Shown: one piece after another, positions 1 through 10,514 of the stretch
Position numbering within the stretch: the stretch's first letter is position 1
Layout of the letters: each line of letters opens with the position of its first letter
From: Chondrus crispus
Lineage: Eukaryota; Rhodophyta; Florideophyceae; Gigartinales; Gigartinaceae
DNA length: 64,000 nucleotides
Direction of reading: 5' to 3'
Assembly: GCF_000350225.1 (NCBI RefSeq)
Contig: NW_005179056.1
Coordinates: 124,001-188,000, forward strand
Made by a program: the position numbers and the translations under genes
Notes under the pieces: generated by a model
Database searches by the model: none
Told to the model about the DNA's origin: nothing
The model's input: only the letters and a program-made list of their open reading frames with translations

Positions 1-424
1 CAACCCGCGCTCGGTGCCGCTTCTAAGGTAATTAGCGAGCGTTATCTTAGAATAAGCGGGAAGTCGGACCTTGACGGTCGGTGGGTGACACGTCCGTGCT
101 TGTCCTCCTCCACCCCGCCGGTCCGCTCCATATTTAATATACAAAACAATCTATAACACTACAGTACCGAAGTACTGTAGTGGACTACTGTAGTACAGAT
201 CGGACCGTACTGTAATACTGTCAGCCATCGTGGCTGACAGTACACGTGTGTGCGCGCGCTTCCGTCCCGCGCGGTACACGTGTGCACGTGTGCACGCGTG
301 CGCCCGGTACCCGAGGGGTACACGTGGCCACGCGCAGTAGTATTGTAGAGCATCGGGCTCCACAGCACTAGATCCCGTTGTCGATCTAATCTAACTAAAA
401 AGCCCCAGGGGGGATTATACTACA
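1..424 (-). repeat. 3' LTR of gypsy copy 1 (edge-cut)
   Basis: Matches 10088-10514 with about 7 substitutions. Read on the minus strand it starts TGTAGTATAA at 424. It holds clustered CTACAGTA/TACTGTAG words, the stem CTGTCAGCC...GGCTGACAG and several CACGTG palindromes. The missing part, about 260 bases judging from the 687-base right LTR, lies left of base 1. Confidence 0.92.
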
Positions 425-427
425 CGG

Positions 428-441
428 CCCCCCCCCCTTAA
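428..441 (-). other. Distal polypurine tract, gypsy copy 1
   Basis: On the minus strand, CTTAAG followed by a run of ten G, three bases before the LTR start TGTAGTATAA. This is the normal position for the plus-strand primer of an LTR element. The preceding 20-odd bases repeat the tail of pol. Confidence 0.75.
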
Positions 442-984
442 GCGGGGACGTCCGCGTCCACGGGTTGTAGAGCTAGAGAAATGTCCGACCGCGCTATCGG
501 TACGATCGCCTCCGTTCCCTCTAACAACTCCGCCCCCCGGTCAGTGTCCTCCGTTTCTCCGTTCGCGTTCATTTGCGCGCGTGCCGACTGCTCGTCCCTT
601 TTCTTAGCCTGCGTTGACCCCCTCTGCCCTTCCCGCGCGACCTTGAGCGCGTCCGTGGGCCTTTCCTTCGTCAGAGTTTTCTCTCCCCCTTTTTTTTTCA
701 GCGACGTGCGGTGTGACAGAGGTGAGGGCGGAGACGTGCGGCGTGCTGACCAATTGTATCGCTCCCTCTTGTCGGCCGGAGGCGCGGGGGAGCGGGGTTT
801 GTCTGATCAGTTGGCGGGTGCGTATTCATTCGCTACTCTTCTTCTTGCCGCTCGCCGTCGAGGCGAGAGCGCGAAGACGCGAAGTCCGTTTTCTACCTGG
901 CGCACCTCGCCTTCGTGGCGGGCGCGCCGGCGCCTGTGCCTCGGGCGGTGGCGGCCGGTACTGCCCCCCCGTCGTACAGTAGAC

Positions 985-1965
985 TTGCCGGCCCTCGCTG
1001 CCCGTGGCGAGGGCCCAGCGCGCGGCGAAGCGCGACGACGATCCTTATCCTTGTCGGCCCTCGCCACCGATGGCGAGGGCGCCGCGCGCAACGCCGCGCG
1101 ACGCATGCAATTATTCTTGGCCCACTCGCCGTCGGCGGCGAGGGCTTGTAGGGCAGCGCGGTTGCCTGTCATTCCCGTCGCGTGGAGTATCCGGCCCGCG
1201 GCCCCACTCCGCGCTGCGGTGCGGCGGAAAGTCCGCGTGGAAGCGCCTGGGCCTCGCAAGCTCGGCCCGCGGCGCTCCCCGAGGACTTTTTCCGGCGCTT
1301 CTCGCGCTCCGGTTCCACCGAGGCAAGGTCCCACGCGGGTGTCATCTTCGTCCCCAGGCAATCGGGGCGAGGGCAGAGCGCGCGGTATTCTCCTTATCAA
1401 CGCGCCCATCGCCATCGAGGCGCGGGCGCAGGACGCACTGAAGCTCGTATTGTCCTTGGGACCCCTCGCCATCGGTGACGAGGGCCCAACGTGCGACGAA
1501 CGTTCTTATCCTCGGCGTCCCTCGCCATTCGGGGCGAGGGCGCGCGACGCGGTCGTTCTTCTTGATGCCTCTCGCCGTCGGTGGCGAGGGCACGGCGTGC
1601 AGTAGTCGTCTTCTTTCGCGCCCCTCGCCGTCCGGAGGCGGGGGCGCGAGCGCGCGGGCGGTGGTCTTTCACTTGGCGTCCCTCTCCGTCTGAGGCGAGG
1701 GCGCGGCGCGCTGGTACAGCACGAGGAATTCGTCTTCTGGCGCGGCGCCTGTCCTTATCTTTCGCGCCCCTCGCCTTCCGGGCGGCGGGGGCGCGAGTGC
1801 GTGGCATTCGTCTCCTTCAGCGCGCCGCCTCGCCACTGGGGTGAGGACTCAGACGCACGGCGTCCGTTCTCTCCTTCAGCGCGCCCCTCGCCACCGCGGC
1901 AAGGGCGCAGACGCACGGCGTCCGTTCTCTCCTTAGCGTCCTTGGCGTCGTGGCGAGGGCGCCGG
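985..1965. repeat. Diverged hairpin minisatellite
   Basis: About thirteen units spaced about 50-60 bases apart, each centred on a GC-rich inverted repeat of the type CCCTCGCC...GGCGAGGG with a 3-6 base loop. Clear examples lie near 1002, 1060, 1117, 1461, 1518, 1567, 1620, 1768 and 1885. Loops differ (ACCGAT, GTCGGT, ATTCGGG, ACCGCG) while the arms are largely kept. The same motif forms a much more uniform 57-bp array in gypsy copy 4 at 57705-58095. Confidence 0.8.
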
Positions 1966-2459
1966 AGCGCGGCTCCGATGCCCACGCGCGGGGTGCGGGG
2001 AAAAAGTTTGGTGGAAAGCTCGAGGCCGTGTCTTTGTCGGAGTCTTCCCGATTCTCAGCCGGTGGGCCCCGCAGCGGGACGTCGTCCGCCACGCTCGGCT
2101 TTGGTGGGGTGCCTCCTCCAGTCATCCCATTTGCGGGGGAGGGTACCCATTTCCCACACGGAATGCGCCGTGAATTGGGACTTTTTCTTGTAATACACGT
2201 GTGCTGCGACTTTTTTCCGTCCGCCGCGCAATCAGAAAATCATCCCAAAAATTGTCGTAATTTGCCGCGAAAACAATTTCTGCCAAAAAATCAGAGCACG
2301 GTTCCTGATTGGTGCGCTGTCGTCTGAGGAAGAAATCTTCCCAAAATTAAATCATGGCATGCGCCGTGATTAGCGACAAAAAGTTCTAATTCCAGGAGCA
2401 GACTCTTAAGTTCAGGCGAGCTCGTCGATATGCCCTTATCCGTAACGGAGCGGTTCCGG

Positions 2460-2471
2460 CCCCCCCCTTAA
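2460..2471 (-). other. Internal polypurine tract at pol end, gypsy copy 1
   Basis: On the minus strand the pol stop TAA lies in CTTAAG, followed directly by eight G. In an ordinary element this would be the only polypurine tract and the LTR would follow; here the LTR is 2 kb further on. It could be a second internal plus-strand primer or the remnant of the original border. Confidence 0.6.
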
Positions 2472-5400
2472 GCGTGAACGTCCGCGTTCACGTCTGGGGA
2501 GAGGCTTCTGCCGGTGCGCCTCCGGAGGCGTTGGGCGTAACGAGAGACCAACTCCTCCGGGACGTGAGTCCGCGCAGTCCAAGTGGGCGCGTCGTAATCC
2601 GGCCACTTGATGAGGAACTCCGTAGTTCCGTCTTCCATGACTCGATGTCTCAGTAGCCGTTCAACGGCATACTGCGTTCCCGCGGTGACCTTATCGGCGA
2701 GGTCCCGCGGGGTCGTCGTACTTGCTCGTGGCGCGTCTATCGGAGACGGCGCGTACACGCAGCGGTCGGCAGAGACTTGCTCGGTGACCCCATCACGATC
2801 GATCGTGATGGTTCGGCGGTCATTGGCGAGCACGCGGTAGGTTCCGACAGCGGGCGAGGCGAGCCTGTTCGACGTCTTAGCCCCATCGGTGGGGTTGAGA
2901 TATACGTATTCTCCGGGACGGAGCCCGGAATTAATACGTCGTATGCGCTTATCGAAGTCGCGCTTGTAGCGAGCCTGCGTCCAACGCAGGCTCCCGTAGG
3001 CCTTTTGGATAGTCGAGTCCAAGGTCTTGAGGAACTCGGCACGTTGGTTCCCCCTATCGGAAGGGGGCGCGTCGCCGTCCGCCCGTTGGAGAGAGAACTC
3101 CGGCGGTGGCCTGCTGAGCACGAGCTCAAACGGCGTGGTGCGTGTGGTGCGATGTACGTGGGAGTTGTACGCGTACGTAAGCGGCCCCACGTACACATCC
3201 CAGTCGTCCTGGTGCTCACCCACGTAGTTCCGCAGCATCAAGGCGATTGTTCGGTTATATCGCTCGACTTGCCCGTTCGTCTGGGGATGGTACGCCGAAG
3301 TGTACAAATTCGTTATCCCCAGAACGCGGCACGTGCTGTGGAAGAACTTGGCGTTAAACTGCGGTCCGTTATCGGACAGCAACGTGCGCGGGACGCCGTA
3401 CTTAAACACCCACGATTCGCAGAACGCAACCGCGACGGTGTATGCGGTTATCGTGCGGAGCGCAACAACTTGGGTCAGCTTACTGAAGCGGTCCGTAATC
3501 ACGAGCAGGAATCGTTTTCCTGTCTTTGTCTTGGGAAGCGGCCACAAGATGTCGATTGCGAGGCTTTCGAGGGGCCTCGTAGCTGGAAACAACCTCAATC
3601 GGTTGAGATGTTTCCTCAGCTTGACCCGGTTCATCGCGCAGGTTCGACACCCTCACACCGTGGCTGCTACGTCTGCAGCCAGGTGGGGCCAGTAGTACTC
3701 GCGTCGAAGTGCGTAGTACATACGGTTCTGGCCCGGGTGCCCCGCGATGGCCGGGTTGTGGCACAGGCGAAGGAGCCTAGCGCGAAGCGTCCGAGGTACC
3801 ACCACCTGAACGATATCAGGGTCGAGGGGGGGCCCGTTTGAGCACCCCTTGGTAGTCCTCGAAGAACGCGGAGTCCCGGGACTCTGACTGTCGTGCCAAA
3901 ACGGTTTGGCAGAAGTCATCCACGCGTTGCTCCTCGACTATCTCCTCTATCGAAAGAGGGGCCGGAAGGTCGTCCTGCAGTGGGGCGACCGGGGCATCGA
4001 GCACGCCAGCCTCGGGGTCTTCGGCGCGCTGGATGTCGGCGGCGTCGACCTCGTGGTTCTCCTCCCAAAACGAATTGGGTCCTTGGAGAGCGGGGGCTTC
4101 GTCATCGCCCCTCGGTTCGTCGCGCGTCCGTGCGCGCGACCTTGTTCGGGCTTCGGCTTGGTTCCCTGTCGTTACGAAGACATGGACGGCCTAATGATCA
4201 CAACTGGCGGTACAAGAGTGGTCCGCGAGCTCGTTCGATACGTCTCGAACTGTCGTGCCCCCGTCGAAAGTGGGGATGTCGTCATCCACCTCGACGGTGG
4301 AGCGAGGGTCATCGGCGACCTTCGGCGACACGAGTCGTGACAGGGCATCGGGCACCTGATGCACGCGTCCGGGGCGGTACTGAATGGTGAAATCGTATTC
4401 AGCCAGACGTAGCCACCACCGGGTGAGTCCTCCGGAACTCTCGGTGAGTGACATGAGCCATCGGAGGGCGTCCGTACGGTGAACTTCGTGCTCTCTACGT
4501 ACGGCCGTAGTGTGCGGACGGCCCACACTACGGCGAAGCACTCCCGTTCGGTAGCGCTGTAGTTGCGCTCACTATCAGACAGTGAGTACGACCAATACCC
4601 CACGGGGCGCCAGTCGTTCGGCTCTTCGTGCCCCTGAAGTAAGGTGCAGCCGAGTTGGTAGGCACTCGCGTCGGTGTCTATCATGTACGGACGACCGTGC
4701 CGGGGCAACGCGAGGATCGGCGGAGCGATCATGCACTTCTTAAGGTTCTCGAACGCCTGAAGTTGCAGCTCCGTGGGGTTATAGAAATCGGGATCCGAAT
4801 CCTTGCGCGTCATGTCGGTCATAGGACGCGCAATCTTAGCGAACCCCTTAACGAATCGGCGGTATACGTTACACGCCCCGAGGAGCGAGCGCACTTGCGT
4901 CAACGTCCTTGGGAACGTGAACGTCTTGAATGCGTCGGCCGCCGTATCAGCCACGCTCAACTTGCCTGGGGAGATGACGTGCCCCAGGTAGTGCACCTTT
5001 GGTCGGAAGAAGCTGCACTTCTTGAGCTTAAGGGAGATACCGGAACTCCGCAGTAAGCTCAAGACGGTATCGAGATGCCTCGCGTGTTCTCCGTGCGTAC
5101 GGGAGAACACGATCACGTCGTCGAGATAGACGAGGCATATTTGCCAGCGGACTCCGGAGAGTATTATGTCGAGCGCACGTTGGAAGGTGGCCGGTGCCCC
5201 TTTGAGTCCAAACGGCATGCGCAAGTGGCGAAACATGCCCATGTGCGTCGTAAACGTGGTCTTATCCCGGTCTTCCGGAGCGACCGGGATCTGCCAATAA
5301 CCGGAATTGCAGTCCAACGTGGTGAAGACGGCTGCATCTCCTAACGAGTCGATGCAGTCGTCCATCCGTGGCAGTGGATACGAATCCGCTGCCGTCTTCG

Positions 5401-7036
5401 CGTTGAGACGCCGGTAGTCCACGCAGAACCGAAGAGAGCCGTCTTTCTTCGGTACGAGCACCACGGGGAACGCCCACTCGGTGCTCGCGGGTTCGATTAC
5501 CCCTGCGTTCAACATCTTGCTGACCTCCTTCGCGACCATTTCGCGCATGGCCGGGCCCTTCCGATAGGGCATAGAACGAATCGGTTTCGTTCCCGGTTCG
5601 AGAGAAATGCGGTGCTCTGTGGCTTGGATCGTTCCAAGCACACCGCTCCACAGACTCGAGTGCTTACGGAGCATCTCGAGTACGTGGCCACGGAGCTTGT
5701 CATCGTCGATGTATGACAGGTCGATCTCTTTTTCCCAATCCATCGGTGGATTTTCAGAATCCTTTTGCTGGTGGAGTACAGTACCCTTCGCCGTCGGTTG
5801 GCATAAAGGCGACCGTTCGTCCGGGTCGACCCCCCTGCCCCCGGCGGTGGTCTTATCGTCGGAGTTGGATCTTCCAACTCGTACCCCACCGACTGGATCG
5901 GTAACGTCGGTCAGGTGTAGCGCGTGCGCGATCCCCTCGGCGACCTTATGTTCGAGAGTGAGGATCGCGAGGAGGTTGCGCTTCGCGTATCCCACGACGG
6001 TGTGCTTCGGAAGCCGCCTTTCTCGTCGTGAGAAATTTGCGACGATGACGTCGAAGGTCTGATTCGGTAAGACCTCCGCGACGACATTCGTCAGCCTCAC
6101 TCCATGTCGGTGTTGGAGTGAGGGCTTGGGCTCCAGGAACACGAGGCCCCTCCCCGCGGTTGTCACACGCACACGGGCTTGTGACATCGCGGGGATAGTA
6201 ACCCAGCGGGCGATTCGGATCGCCTGCGGGGCCTCCTGGCGTACGTCTGGCCGACCCGTGTGTCGTCCGTGTCGCCTGGGAGGGGGAGTCGACTCCCCCT
6301 TTCCCTCGACGATGGCAACAGAACCGCCTTGGCGTAGCTCCATTCGTTGAGCTTCGATGTCGATACATTGCACGTGCGTATCGATGAAGGCCGTGCCGAG
6401 GAGGACTGGCACGGCGAGCCGGTCCGCGACTACGAACGGAATTCGGAACACCGTGTTCCTCAACCGCACGGCCAGGCGGACCACGGCCGAAAGCTTGAGG
6501 GGGTTGCTATTCGCGCCTGCCAATCGTGGCAGAGGTGCGTCGTGCACGACGTAACGCGTCCAATCGGGGGAAAGGTCGGCCTTCCTCACCAGATTATACC
6601 CCGAGCACGTATCAACGGCGATCGTACGGGGTTTAAATGCATTTCCCTCTGTGGCTATCGAGCCGAGGACGTTGTAGATCTTCGACGTCATAAGGCAAAT
6701 GACGCCGTCGACAACCTTCGGGGAGACCTTATCGGTGAGGTCGTTCCGCCGGGGCCTTCGATTTCGGTGCTGGCCCCGCTTGAGTTTCCTTCTCCCCCTT
6801 CCTTGGGGCGTCCGCAGATCAGTGAGGCCCCTCGGATTACTCGAGTCCGTACGACAAAGACCCTTCTCCGGAGACCTTGGGCTCGCGGGAGTCAGGGGGT
6901 CGACCGAATCTTTTCGGTCGTCGTTGCCCCCGTCGCCTTCGCTACGCCTCACCGGGACGTCGGCTGTCCCCGTGTCTTGTTCTCCTAACGTCGGGCCTTC
7001 GGAGGCCTCGACGTGCGCTCTCTCCTGTGTCGGCAT
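2468..7036 (-). pseudogene. pol: pol region of gypsy copy 1 (broken)
   Basis: Read on the minus strand in this order: an Arg-rich N-terminus, an aspartic protease with DTCSGYN, reverse transcriptase with VDYRRLNAKT and YLDDVIVFS, RNase H with DTDASAYQLGC, integrase zinc region with GHPGQNRMYYALRREYYWP, integrase core with ITDRFSKLTQ, DNGPQFNAKFF and YHPQTNGQVERYNRT, and a chromodomain near the end with EFLIKWPDYDAPTWTARTHV. The order RT-RNase H-integrase and the chromodomain mark a Ty3/gypsy chromovirus. The region is broken in about three or four places and is treated as a fossil. It is closely similar to the pol of copy 4 (58967-63520). Confidence 0.92.
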
Positions 7037-7141
7037 TACAGGAGCTCCCGTGTTCGCCTCCGGTAGCGGGGGATGTATTATCGGACAATACCCCCCGTGT
7101 CCTCGGTGAGGACGAGGGGTCGGGTCTAGTTCGTGGGAAAG

Positions 7142-7189
7142 AGACGGCTCACGCGACCCCGTGTACGTAACCGTCTTTACCCTTTTTTC
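7142..7189 (-). promoter_or_regulatory. gag-pol -1 recoding signal, copy 1
   Basis: On the minus strand an A-rich run (7183-7189) sits just before the gag stop and is followed, after a short spacer, by an imperfect stem of about 10 pairs (AGACGGTTACG with CGTGAGCCGTCT). Copies 3 and 4 carry the same arrangement, and in all three pol starts about 140-147 bases after the gag stop in the -1 frame relative to gag. The slippery run here is GAAAAAA, less canonical than in copy 3. Confidence 0.55.
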
Positions 7190-9747
7190 GAACTACCTGT
7201 GCTATCGGAGCTAACCTCCTGGCTATCGACGGCTAGGTCTTCTTCGGGTAGCCGTCCGCGTGGGTCGGGACGATTCCCCCACTGCGGCTCAGCGGCCCTG
7301 GCTAAGTATTCCGGTACTTCCGGGCCTTGACCTGCGGCGTCCGGTCGTCGCAGGATATGGGGGACGAAGCGAGTCGGCTCGCCTTCGTGACCCTCCGTGG
7401 GTAGAGGGTACGGATCCTCTACCCAGTCTTGCAGGTACATTATCGCATTTTGTACCTGTTGGGGTAACCGAGAACGGTCTCGGTCCCCTCTCTGCTCTTG
7501 GCGCGGGTATCTTGTGTCCGCCTGGCGGTAGGCGGGTCGATCCCAACGATCGACTTCGTTACGACGGTACTCGCCTCCACGGGGAGCCAAGCGTGCGCCC
7601 CCACCCGATTGGTTCGGGAAACTTTGGCGCGGGGGACGGCCCTCGCCCGCCGCTTGCCGGAGGAGATTACGCGCCCCTGGGCGCATCTCCATCTGGTAGC
7701 GGTAGTTCGTGTACGCCGTGAACATTCGTTGTTCCGGCGAAAAGAACGGGCACGCGTACATGGCATGCCCGTACGTACGGCATAGCCAGCACACGTACGC
7801 ACTGCCATCCGTTGAGGCGAAGGTCGCCGCGTGCCGCGCCTCCTCATCGGTGAGGAGGGGCACGCGGGGCGAGGCGCTTCCGTTATCTCGTTTCGAGATA
7901 TCGAGCTCGGCGACGCGGGGGTCCGTGCCCGTTGCCACTCTCGGAGTGGCCGCGAATGCGGTCGCGTAACTCGATGTCGCTCCGGTCGACATCGGTGAGG
8001 GGGTTCGTGCCCCCACGGGCCCTGCTCCTTGCGTAATGAGGACAGGGTCGGCCTGCCACTCATCCTCCCCGATATGGAGGGTCGAGGCGGGCGAACTTGT
8101 CGCGGCGGACTTCGTAGTCCTGCCAGCCCTCCCTACCGGTTTCGGATCCGGCAGAGGTAAACTGCGCCGAGCGCGGTACGTTGTCCCTTCCGCCGTGGCG
8201 ATACGGCGGATGGTCGGAAGATCGGTCTTCTGACTGCCTGGCAGCCTTTGCACCGTCTCGGATACTGCGGCACGGGTTGCCGGGGCAAGTCCCCGCACGA
8301 GGTAGTGCGCGAGGGACTGTTCGGAGAAGACTGCCGTGCATCGGAACGCGGCAGTCTCGAGTCGGTCAGCAAACGTGCTTTTCGTCTCATGCAATTGCTG
8401 TCGCGCCGTAGCGACAGCGTCGTACGCTTCACCTAACACGTCGTCCGTGAGGTAGCGTTTTAAGAATTGATTCACGAGCCCCGGCCAGCTCACTTCGTCA
8501 TGGAGATGGCCGGCGCGGAGGCCACGCATCGTATAACTCGTATACAGGCGCTCCGCGTCGCGCTCGAGGAAGTGAGCGAGGACTCGTACCGCAACACCTT
8601 CGGTCAGGTGTTGCGAGTTGAAGGTGATTCGGATATCCTTCAAAAACGGCAGCAGCTGGATCGGGTCAGTACCGTCGAAGCTGCGCATCGTGGGACGGAT
8701 CCCACGACAGCGTTGGACGTACTTCGCGATCCGTCCCGCGTCACCCGAGGTAACGAGCCTCGAGGTGTTATCCAAGCGGTACATACGATAGTCAGCAACG
8801 GCGCTGAACTCTTGGATCATCGTATGTACCGGCTCGAGCCCGGGTTCAGCGGGACCCAGCGTGCCGAAGGAGGTAACCGGTAGCGTACGGATGACTAACG
8901 GACCTTGATGCTCGGCGTAACTCGCCGGCGGGTAGCCGCCCCAGCGGGGATCGACGGAGAACATCGGTTCTCCGGATCCGCGGGGGGCTCCTCCACGGTC
9001 CTGTTCGTCCGCGTACGATACGCGGTCCACTTGCCGCCTACTTCCGGCGATAGGCGGCAAGGCTTGGGTCTCAGACGCGAAGTTCGCGTCTATCGGAGGA
9101 CGGCTTCCTTCTGCAGTCCGACTGGTAGCGGCACCAGTCGGACGCCAACCTTCGGGGGCGGCGGCGCTCGGAGGTACGGTACCACCGGGCCCTCTCGAGG
9201 GGGCACCGGGTAGCCTTTCGGCCATGGTACGTTCCATGTCACGAGCACGCCGACGAGTGGCGTCGAGCTCAGCGGAGAGGTGCGCGAACGCACCCAATTG
9301 CTCTGCGGACGGAGAGGTTCGGTCCTCGGGTCGTCTCACCGAGGTCGGCCTCTCAGGACGACCTTGCCCGGACGGTCCGGGCGAGGCGAAACGGGAGTCT
9401 TCGACGAGCACTATCCGCGAGTGTAACTCGTCGATCAGTGCTCGGAGATTCTCTAAGGACTGCGTCACTCTATCGAACCTCCCTTCACGCAGGGAGCGGA
9501 GTTCGGCCATACATCGAGTGTATACATGGTCCGATACATCGATCCGAAGGGAAGTACGGACTTCCTCGATGTATTCGGCTATGCGTTCGAACATCGCCGC
9601 CGCTCTTTCCTCGGAGGATCCGAGCGACGGTTCGCGGTCACGAGGACCTGCGTCGCCGTCGCCCGACGGGGCGGATGGGGACTGCACAGCGGCCGGACTT
9701 AGATCCGCCGCTTCGGAGCGGATCGAGGGCTCAAACTCTTGGCTCAT
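7177..9747 (-). CDS. gag: gag polyprotein, gypsy copy 1
   Basis: An 856-codon open frame. The N-terminal third is acidic and low in complexity with a helical, probably coiled, stretch at about residues 50-115 (RIAEYIEEVRTSLRIDVSD). The middle carries the capsid-like part of Ty3 gag (LLPFLKDIRITFNSQHLTEG, then FLERDAERLYTSYTMRGL). A CCHC zinc knuckle, CWLCRTYGHAMYAC, binds RNA in this family. The frame ends SSKKG at the recoding signal. The start is the ATG that aligns with the gag start of copy 3 (MSQEFEPSIRSE against MEEGSAPSIQSE). Copy 3 is clearly homologous throughout. Function is inferred from the family: virus-like particle formation and RNA packaging. Confidence 0.88.
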   Translation of the reverse strand: MSQEFEPSIRSEAADLSPAAVQSPSAPSGDGDAGPRDREPSLGSSEERAAAMFERIAEYIEEVRTSLRIDVSDHVYTRCMAELRSLREGRFDRVTQSLENLRALIDELHSRIVLVEDSRFASPGPSGQGRPERPTSVRRPEDRTSPSAEQLGAFAHLSAELDATRRRARDMERTMAERLPGAPSRGPGGTVPPSAAAPEGWRPTGAATSRTAEGSRPPIDANFASETQALPPIAGSRRQVDRVSYADEQDRGGAPRGSGEPMFSVDPRWGGYPPASYAEHQGPLVIRTLPVTSFGTLGPAEPGLEPVHTMIQEFSAVADYRMYRLDNTSRLVTSGDAGRIAKYVQRCRGIRPTMRSFDGTDPIQLLPFLKDIRITFNSQHLTEGVAVRVLAHFLERDAERLYTSYTMRGLRAGHLHDEVSWPGLVNQFLKRYLTDDVLGEAYDAVATARQQLHETKSTFADRLETAAFRCTAVFSEQSLAHYLVRGLAPATRAAVSETVQRLPGSQKTDLPTIRRIATAEGTTYRARRSLPLPDPKPVGRAGRTTKSAATSSPASTLHIGEDEWQADPVLITQGAGPVGARTPSPMSTGATSSYATAFAATPRVATGTDPRVAELDISKRDNGSASPRVPLLTDEEARHAATFASTDGSAYVCWLCRTYGHAMYACPFFSPEQRMFTAYTNYRYQMEMRPGARNLLRQAAGEGRPPRQSFPNQSGGGARLAPRGGEYRRNEVDRWDRPAYRQADTRYPRQEQRGDRDRSRLPQQVQNAIMYLQDWVEDPYPLPTEGHEGEPTRFVPHILRRPDAAGQGPEVPEYLARAAEPQWGNRPDPRGRLPEEDLAVDSQEVSSDSTGSSKKG

Positions 9748-9804
9748 CTTGACGCGATCGGTTCGCGGAGGGAAGCGGAAGTCTTCTCGGAGATCGGACT
9801 CCAG

Positions 9805-9826
9805 GGTCTTCTAGGTCGGGAGACCA
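9805..9826 (-). other. Primer binding site, gypsy copy 1
   Basis: Immediately inside the 5' LTR the minus strand reads TGGTCTCCCGACCTAG, starting one base after the LTR end TTATGCTACA. Copy 3 has the identical site (44016-44035). TGG is the expected complement of a tRNA CCA end. I cannot assign the tRNA; CGACCTA resembles the complement of a tRNA-Tyr acceptor arm but is offset by a few bases. Confidence 0.7.
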
Positions 9827-9827
9827 C

Positions 9828-10514
9828 TGTAGCATAAACACCCCCAGCGATAGGGGTGTATGCGCAGTTCGACCGAGACCCTTGTCGATCGGGAAGACGG
9901 GGGTGAAGCAGGACACCAGCTAACGGCACCGGGCAGCGGGCCCGGGTAGCGTGGTAGAGCGGGAACGGGGAGGACGCCGGTACGCGCGAGCGGTTCGACG
10001 CCTCGACGCCCCGGCGCGGTACTGGGTAACGATCCAGTACCGACGGGCGGAGGCGGAGCCGGCTCGTGGGCGTACCGCGCGCGTCCTCAACCCGCGCTCG
10101 GTGCCGCTTCTAAGGTAATTAGCGAGCGTTATCTTAGAATAAGCGGGAAGTCGGACCTTGACGGTCGGTGGGTGACAAGTCCGTGCTTGTCCTCCTCCAC
10201 CCCGCCGGTCCGCTCCATATTTAATATATACAAAACAATCTATAACACTACAGTACCGAAGTACTGTAGTGGACTACTGTAGTACAGATCGGACCGTACT
10301 GTAATACTGTCAGCCATCGTGGCTGACAGTACACGTGTGTGCGCGCGCTTCCGTCCCGCGCAATACACGTGTGCACGTGTGCACGCGTGCGCCCGGTACC
10401 CGAGGGGTACACGTGGCCACGCGCAGTAGTACTGTAGAGCATCGGGCTCTACAGCACTAGATCCCGTTGTTGATCTAATCTAACTAAAAAGCCCCAGGGG
10501 GGGTTTATACTACA
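9828..10514 (-). repeat. 5' LTR of gypsy copy 1
   Basis: 687 bases with terminal inverted repeats TGTAGTATAA and TTATGCTACA on the minus strand. It contains an AT-rich TATA-like stretch (CATATTTAATATATAC, near 10217), hairpin-forming CTACAGTA/TACTGTAG words, and CACGTG-core palindromes. At 10515 it abuts copia F sequence, and the next bases, ATCCT, are the likely start of a target-site duplication whose partner lies left of the window. Confidence 0.92.

Larger units (their letters stand above)
425..2467 (-). other. 3' accessory region of gypsy copy 1
   Basis: GC-rich sequence between the end of pol and the 3' LTR. A plain Ty3/gypsy element would go straight from the polypurine tract into the LTR. 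Here about 2 kb intervenes, bracketed by two near-copies of the same segment, the last codons of pol plus the G-run: 425-461 and 2456-2496. Its main content is a diverged hairpin minisatellite (985-1965). Open frames such as 481-1605 (plus) run through the repeats and look like by-products of high GC. From 1966 to 2460 I see nothing recognisable. Confidence 0.75.
1..10514 (-). mobile_element. Ty3/gypsy chromovirus copy 1
   Basis: LTR retrotransposon fossil on the minus strand: 5' LTR 9828-10514, PBS, gag 7177-9747, pol 2468-7036, internal polypurine tract, accessory region 425-2467, distal polypurine tract, 3' LTR 1-424 (continuing past the window edge). The family is set by the order RT, RNase H, integrase and by a C-terminal chromodomain. 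Over the roughly 424 comparable bases the two LTRs differ by about 7 substitutions and 2 to 3 small indels, so insertion is fairly recent. gag reads whole; pol is broken in about three or four places. The element lies inside copia F, whose pol sequence resumes at 10515. Confidence 0.93.

Noticed and set aside
481-1605. 374-codon plus-strand ORF in the gypsy copy 1 accessory region
   Set aside because: It runs through the diverged hairpin minisatellite, several other frames are open over the same bases, and there is no similarity to the 762-codon antisense ORF of copy 4. High GC removes stop codons.
2777-3841. 354-codon plus-strand ORF over gypsy copy 1 pol
   Set aside because: A reverse-strand shadow of integrase and chromodomain coding sequence; no motif of its own. 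Similar shadows lie over all pol regions.
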